In this document: positions 1 to 2,652 of the stretch, one piece after another
Layout of the letters: each line of letters starts with the position of its first letter
How positions within the stretch are numbered: position 1 is the first letter of the stretch
Origin: an uncultured Clostridiaceae bacterium
Lineage (GTDB): Bacteria > Bacillota > Clostridia > Lachnospirales > Lachnospiraceae
Direction: 5' to 3'
Assembly (NCBI GenBank): GCA_947175805.1
Contig: CAMWOF010000191.1
Span: 1-5,311, forward strand
Length of the DNA stretch: 5,311 nucleotides
Notes under the pieces: model-generated
What the model was told of the DNA's origin: nothing
What the model saw: only the letters and a program-made list of their open reading frames with translations
The model's database searches: none
Program-made: the position numbers and the translations under genes

Positions 1-61
1 ATTTATTGCAACCCACACAATTCTCATTCGTATAAACAAGGCTGCTTCGTTCCTTCGCCAT
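1..61 (-). CDS. N-terminus of a [4Fe-4S] ferredoxin-type protein, truncated by the window edge
   Basis: Only the first 20 codons are inside the window. They read MAKERSSLVYTNENCVGCNK, and the next codon begins with T, as a Cys codon would. The NCVGCNK segment is the start of a CxxCxxC [4Fe-4S] cluster-binding motif. The ATG at 61-59 is well supported. A GGGGAGG ribosome binding site lies 5 bases upstream (73-67), and a consensus-like promoter lies about 90 bases upstream. From recall, Clostridia have proteins starting almost exactly like this (YTNENCVGCNKC) in which two ferredoxin clusters precede an iron-hydrogenase-like C-terminal domain, sometimes with a sensor, chemotaxis or GGDEF module. 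A redox-sensing or electron-transfer role is therefore plausible, but the body of the protein is not visible. A simple ferredoxin or another Fe-S enzyme is equally possible. The protein should be cytoplasmic, as no signal peptide is seen. Confidence 0.8.
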   Translation of the reverse strand, partial: MAKERSSLVYTNENCVGCNK

Positions 62-66
62 AGTTT

Positions 67-73
67 CCTCCCC
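67..73 (-). promoter_or_regulatory. Ribosome binding site of the truncated Fe-S gene
   Basis: On the minus strand GGGGAGG precedes the ATG at 61-59 by the 5 bases AAACT. This near-perfect Shine-Dalgarno site decides the start and shows that the short open frame at the window edge is a real gene. Confidence 0.85.
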
Positions 74-146
74 TTTCGTTACTAAAAACTGCAAAAATAT
101 AGTCCGCAATGTCAATTTCGACCATTTACGACAAAAACATATTAAC

Positions 147-175
147 ATTATACATGATTTTATTAAAAATCACAA
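147..175 (-). promoter_or_regulatory. Sigma-A-type promoter for the truncated Fe-S gene
   Basis: Read on the minus strand, a -35 box TTGTGA (175-170) is followed by a 17-base spacer and a perfect -10 box TATAAT (152-147). Transcription should begin near position 140, giving a leader of about 80 bases before the ATG at 61. Flanking DNA is AT-rich. The promoter lies downstream of the tautomerase gene, so the Fe-S gene probably forms a separate transcription unit. The 62-288 gap holds this promoter, the leader and a possible hairpin at 192-244, but no further gene that I can support. Confidence 0.7.
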
Positions 176-191
176 TAGAAAACCGCATTAG

Positions 192-244
192 AGGCATCAA
201 TACCCGAAAGCCTTCATTCCGCTTCACAAACTGGATACATGCCT
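192..244 (-). other. Imperfect long hairpin after the tautomerase gene
   Basis: On the minus strand AGGCAT (244-239) can pair with ATGCCT (197-192). Inside it TATCC (237-233) pairs with GGGTA (205-201) through one G-U pair, and AAGC (224-221) pairs with GCTT (211-208). The TATCC/GGGTA stem is better on the minus-strand RNA than on the plus strand, where it has a C-A mismatch. It sits about 45 bases after the tautomerase stop and just before the Fe-S promoter, where a transcript end is expected. No proper U-run follows, so it is not a textbook intrinsic terminator. It could be a 3'-end structure or chance. Confidence 0.3.
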
Positions 245-288
245 TTAGACAAGCAGACACGACAGTGTTTTCCTTGCAGAAATTATTT

Positions 289-630
289 TTAAAAATTACT
301 TCCGTTCCAGCCCCAGTCCTTTGTGCTCTGATATGACACATAAATGGATTTTCCCGGTATGCCAAGCTCCTTTTCAAGCAATGCACATATCTCGCCCGTA
401 AGCTTATCGTATGCATCAGACGAAGCGCCGCCATAGAGGTTTACCGACACATAAGCCCCTTTGTCAAGCTTTTGCCCAGCCATATACAAATCATAATTGT
501 CCTCAATACCGACCATCAAAAAGCTCTCCGGCTTATTTATAATGGTTACCAGCTTCCCAAGCTCGCTCTTAATTGTCTCCTTCTGCGCCTCTGTCACCGG
601 CACCGTCAACTTTGAATCAATAAATGGCAT
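289..630 (-). CDS. MIF/tautomerase-superfamily protein (macrophage migration inhibitory factor-like)
   Basis: This 113-residue protein matches the MIF family in length (about 115) and in landmarks along the whole chain. Met is followed directly by Pro2, the family's catalytic N-terminal proline after Met removal. Lys33 in INKPESFLMVGI corresponds to MIF Lys32. A VSVNLYGG segment falls where MIF has its SIGKIGG strand, SIYVSY falls where MIF has RVYINY, and the C-terminus GWNGSNF mirrors MIF's GWNNSTF. Family members are small cytoplasmic beta-alpha-beta trimers with phenylpyruvate/dopachrome keto-enol tautomerase activity. The natural bacterial substrate is usually unknown. The MIF CxxC redox motif (CALC) is absent; GAYV occupies that place. 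The start is fixed by AAGGAGG (645-639), 8 bases before the ATG. The gene lies 39 bases after the DUF4037 gene and is probably co-transcribed with it. Family assignment is firm; physiological role is unknown. Confidence 0.9.
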   Translation of the reverse strand: MPFIDSKLTVPVTEAQKETIKSELGKLVTIINKPESFLMVGIEDNYDLYMAGQKLDKGAYVSVNLYGGASSDAYDKLTGEICALLEKELGIPGKSIYVSYQSTKDWGWNGSNF

Positions 631-669
631 TGTTTTGTCCTCCTTAAGATATAATTGATTAGTTGAATT

Positions 670-1656
670 TTATTCCAATTCTGACAGCAATTGTTTGCTG
701 TAAATATCCAGAAAGGGATTATCCCCTTTCACGATACCCTGGCGATTCAGCTCCGAGAGAAGCTGACCCGCAATCACCTCAAATGCGCGGACCAACGGGT
801 CTTCCGTGTTAAGCTCATAGGGATTATATTGTTTTCCCCGCCATGCATCCGCCTGACAGCCTACCTGTGACATAGCATCCAACAGTTGTCCCAAGTCCGA
901 CAACCGGGGAAGCTTGTCCATCCCCCTGCGCAGCCACTTATAATAGGGCGCATATCTGCGGTTCAAAAGATAAACCAGCTCCATGGCCGCCTTCATTGCC
1001 TGCATAGTACAAATACCAGCCGTCACATAATCTTGTCTCGCCATCATTCTGGCATAATTACTCTGTGCGCTCTGCGAGTAACGGTACAGCGCCTCCGCCA
1101 GCCGCCGCTTCCATACACGTTCAGGATAATAAGCCTCCAAATACTCCCGCACCTTTGTAAATGCGCCCATATCGTCCCGGAACACCTGGCCGTTCACCGC
1201 CGAAGCGAGCCTGTCCTCAGGAATCCGCATCCACGCGGTGTCAGAAAGCTCTGCCTGGATGGTGTCTTTACCGGGAGCCTCGCCTGCACCGGGTAAAGAC
1301 CTGTCGGTGACAACCGGCTCCCCGAGCAGCCGGTTGTAAAAATCACTGACAGTAAACACTCCCCTGCGGCAATCCATAAAAAGCTGTACCCCCTCCGGTC
1401 TTTCGCCCTGCATCAGCTCTCCGTAGGCTTTGGACAGCGCTTCTCCAATCTCCGCATAATCCGACTCTGTAAGCCACATGCAAAAGCCTGTCCCATAATC
1501 ATGATCCGTGGAAATGGCATCATCAAAACCGAAGCAGTCAGAGCCCTCGCCCACCATGCCCACTACAATTCTGTTCTCGTATTCGCCGAACTGCTCATGC
1601 AGCATGGGCGCACCATATCTTTCATAAAATTCCCGGCAGCGTTTTAGGTTCTGCAT
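670..1656 (-). CDS. DUF4037-domain, nucleotidyltransferase-like protein
   Basis: A 328-residue protein without signal peptide or membrane segments, so probably cytoplasmic. Residues 30-55 carry a GEGSDCFGFDD block followed by STDHDYG. This is the GS...D.D pattern of the polymerase-beta-like nucleotidyltransferase fold (Gly38-Ser39, Asp51, Asp53). Asp95 in LFMDCRR is a candidate third acidic residue. The second half is helical. Its segment around residues 163-245 (MGAFTKVREYLEAYYPERVW, then LLNRRYAPYYKWLRR) is what I recall as the DUF4037 signature, reminiscent of the helical domains attached to minimal nucleotidyltransferases. The substrate is unknown: it could adenylylate a small molecule, RNA or protein, or be inactive. 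The ATG at 1656 is supported by GGAGGAG (1672-1666) at 9 bases, plus a promoter just upstream. The gene looks slightly more GC-rich than its neighbours. Family call is good; the enzymatic role is inference. Confidence 0.8.
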   Translation of the reverse strand: MQNLKRCREFYERYGAPMLHEQFGEYENRIVVGMVGEGSDCFGFDDAISTDHDYGTGFCMWLTESDYAEIGEALSKAYGELMQGERPEGVQLFMDCRRGVFTVSDFYNRLLGEPVVTDRSLPGAGEAPGKDTIQAELSDTAWMRIPEDRLASAVNGQVFRDDMGAFTKVREYLEAYYPERVWKRRLAEALYRYSQSAQSNYARMMARQDYVTAGICTMQAMKAAMELVYLLNRRYAPYYKWLRRGMDKLPRLSDLGQLLDAMSQVGCQADAWRGKQYNPYELNTEDPLVRAFEVIAGQLLSELNRQGIVKGDNPFLDIYSKQLLSELE

Positions 1657-1683
1657 CCGTTTAAGCTCCTCCGCACATTGGCT

Positions 1684-1702
1684 ATGCTACATTCATTAGC
1701 AT
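1684..1702. repeat. Perfect 6-bp inverted repeat at the predicted transcription start
   Basis: ATGCTA (1684-1689) and TAGCAT (1697-1702) form a perfect inverted repeat around a 7-base spacer. It lies directly downstream of the -10 box of the DUF4037 promoter, overlapping the expected first transcribed bases. It could be a repressor operator or a small 5' stem-loop. No U-run follows on the minus strand, so it is not a convincing terminator for the gene upstream. Function is inferred from position only. Confidence 0.4.
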
Positions 1703-1709
1703 CCCTTTT

Positions 1710-1738
1710 ATTATATGGTTTTGACGAATAAATTTCAA
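1710..1738 (-). promoter_or_regulatory. Sigma-A-type promoter for the DUF4037-tautomerase operon
   Basis: On the minus strand a -35 box TTGAAA (1738-1733) is separated by exactly 17 bases from a perfect -10 box TATAAT (1715-1710). The -35 box overlaps the TGA stop codon (1737-1735) of the secreted hydrolase gene. Transcription should start near 1703, leaving a leader of about 47 bases before the ATG at 1656. I see no intrinsic terminator between the hydrolase gene and this promoter, so readthrough from upstream may add to expression. Confidence 0.75.
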
Positions 1739-2505
1739 TATCTGGTCATAACATATGTACAATTCTCTTTGACTTCATCCAGAGTCATAGTTCTTCCCCA
1801 GTGAACTTTTCCGTTAAAATTCCCCTCTGCCAGTGTTACCGTATCCCCGCTTACCTTCAGGACAATGACGGAATGGCTGTCATTGTACAACCTCAAAATA
1901 TCCCCTGCCTTGATGTCATCATAATTTTCATGGGTTTTCGCAGGAAGCGTTCCAAAGGCAGCGTCACTCAAAAGAAAAGCAAATGCTGCACAACCATACC
2001 CGGCAGAATAGACGCCGCCCTTCCATGCATAGTAGTTGTCGTTCGTCCATTTCATACCTTCCGGGTATTTCTTCTTTTTAGCAATGATTTTTTTATATGC
2101 CTGGGACTGGCTCGGCCTGCAGGTCACTTTGCATTGATATGTTTTTCCGTTCTTAGCCTTGACCTTGATTGTTGCAGTACCCGCCTTTTTCGCGGTGACC
2201 ACACCCTTTTTACTCACAGAGGCAATCTTTTTATCACTGCTTGTAAAGGACTTCACCTTTGCTCCCGTGAGCTTTAAGGTAAAGGTCTTACCCACTGTCA
2301 GTTTCTTTTTCTTATAATTTAACTTCACCGCAGAAGCCGCCTGAACTGCCGCAGCCTTACCGTCCGACACCTGGACCGACGTCTGGACATAGTTTGATAC
2401 CGATTCTGCCGGGGGTGCGTACACCGCTCCCGCATTTATCGGCTGCATTACTGCCAACAGCATTGCAGCAAGCAGCAACATGGAATACTGTTTCCAACCT
2501 TTCAT
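1735..2505 (-). CDS. Secreted protein with Ig-like (BIG2) domain and C-terminal Cys/His hydrolase-like domain
   Basis: A 256-residue exported protein. Residues 1-27 form a signal peptide: MKGWKQY, a hydrophobic core, and a likely cut after NAGA. Residues 60-129 are a Lys-rich bacterial Ig-like group 2 domain, with KKLTVGKTFTLKL, then SSDKKIASVSKKGVVTAKKA and GTATIKVKAKNGK. Residues 150-256 resemble papain-like CHAP or NlpC/P60 amidase/peptidase domains: GYGCAAFAF (Cys172), KAGDILRL, HSVIVL (His211), AEGNF (Glu227/Asn229) and VHWGR. Cys172, His211 and Asn229 are the likely catalytic residues, an inference from order and spacing. The probable role is cleavage of peptidoglycan or a surface protein, with the Ig domain as spacer or wall binder. 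No LPxTG or membrane anchor is present. The start has AGGAGA (2518-2513) at 7 bases. It has its own promoter and follows a terminator, so it is probably monocistronic. The hydrolase family assignment is less certain than the layout. Confidence 0.75.
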   Translation of the reverse strand: MKGWKQYSMLLLAAMLLAVMQPINAGAVYAPPAESVSNYVQTSVQVSDGKAAAVQAASAVKLNYKKKKLTVGKTFTLKLTGAKVKSFTSSDKKIASVSKKGVVTAKKAGTATIKVKAKNGKTYQCKVTCRPSQSQAYKKIIAKKKKYPEGMKWTNDNYYAWKGGVYSAGYGCAAFAFLLSDAAFGTLPAKTHENYDDIKAGDILRLYNDSHSVIVLKVSGDTVTLAEGNFNGKVHWGRTMTLDEVKENCTYVMTRY

Positions 2506-2528
2506 AAAATCATCTCCTCTTATGTTGG

Positions 2529-2542
2529 ATGTTTCTTAACAT
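2529..2542. repeat. Short perfect inverted repeat in the leader of the secreted hydrolase gene
   Basis: ATGTT (2529-2533) and AACAT (2538-2542) flank the 4 bases TCTT. A further ATGTT lies at 2522-2526. The palindrome covers the expected transcription start of the downstream gene. It might be an operator or a small leader hairpin, but an AT-rich 5-bp stem also occurs readily by chance. Confidence 0.25.
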
Positions 2543-2543
2543 T

Positions 2544-2572
2544 AGTGTAACACTTCCTGCCGCCCACTTCAA
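2544..2572 (-). promoter_or_regulatory. Extended -10 promoter for the secreted Ig-like/hydrolase gene
   Basis: On the minus strand TTGAAG (2572-2567) is followed by a 17-base spacer and TACACT (2549-2544). A TGT precedes the -10 box, giving the extended form TGTTACACT, which can compensate for its weaker match. Transcription should start near 2537, about 32 bases before the ATG at 2505. It lies immediately after the terminator of the large surface-protein gene, which supports independent transcription. Confidence 0.6.
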
Positions 2573-2575
2573 TGC

Positions 2576-2604
2576 AAAAGCGGCTGTCAAAATCTGACAA
2601 CCGC
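2576..2604 (-). terminator. Intrinsic terminator of the large surface-protein gene
   Basis: On the minus strand GCGGTTGTCA (2604-2595) pairs with TGACAGCCGC (2589-2580) over 10 base pairs, including one T-G wobble, around the 5-base loop GATTT. TTTT follows at 2579-2576, then GCATT. It lies about 50 bases after the stop codon at 2653-2655. The stem is strong and GC-capped; the U-run is short. The plus strand has weaker pairing and no T-run after the stem, so it is oriented for the minus-strand gene. Confidence 0.85.
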
Positions 2605-2652
2605 CTGCAATCTATTGAGGCACTCTCCCAGTTCCCCCACGATATACAAACC

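Noticed and set aside
110..115. Perfect TTGACA on the minus strand as a second -35 box for the Fe-S gene
   Set aside because: The only -10-like hexamer nearby (TATATT, 101-96) is 8 bases away, far too close. Nothing fits at 16-18 bases. The TTGTGA/TATAAT pair upstream is better.
257..268. ACAC-GACA-GTGT mini-hairpin followed by TTTT on the plus strand
   Set aside because: A 4-bp AT/GC-mixed stem is too weak for a terminator, and no plus-strand gene ends there.
126..434. 102-codon minus-strand frame overlapping the end of the tautomerase gene
   Set aside because: It starts inside the tautomerase gene in another frame, has no Shine-Dalgarno site or known domain, and would run through the Fe-S gene promoter.
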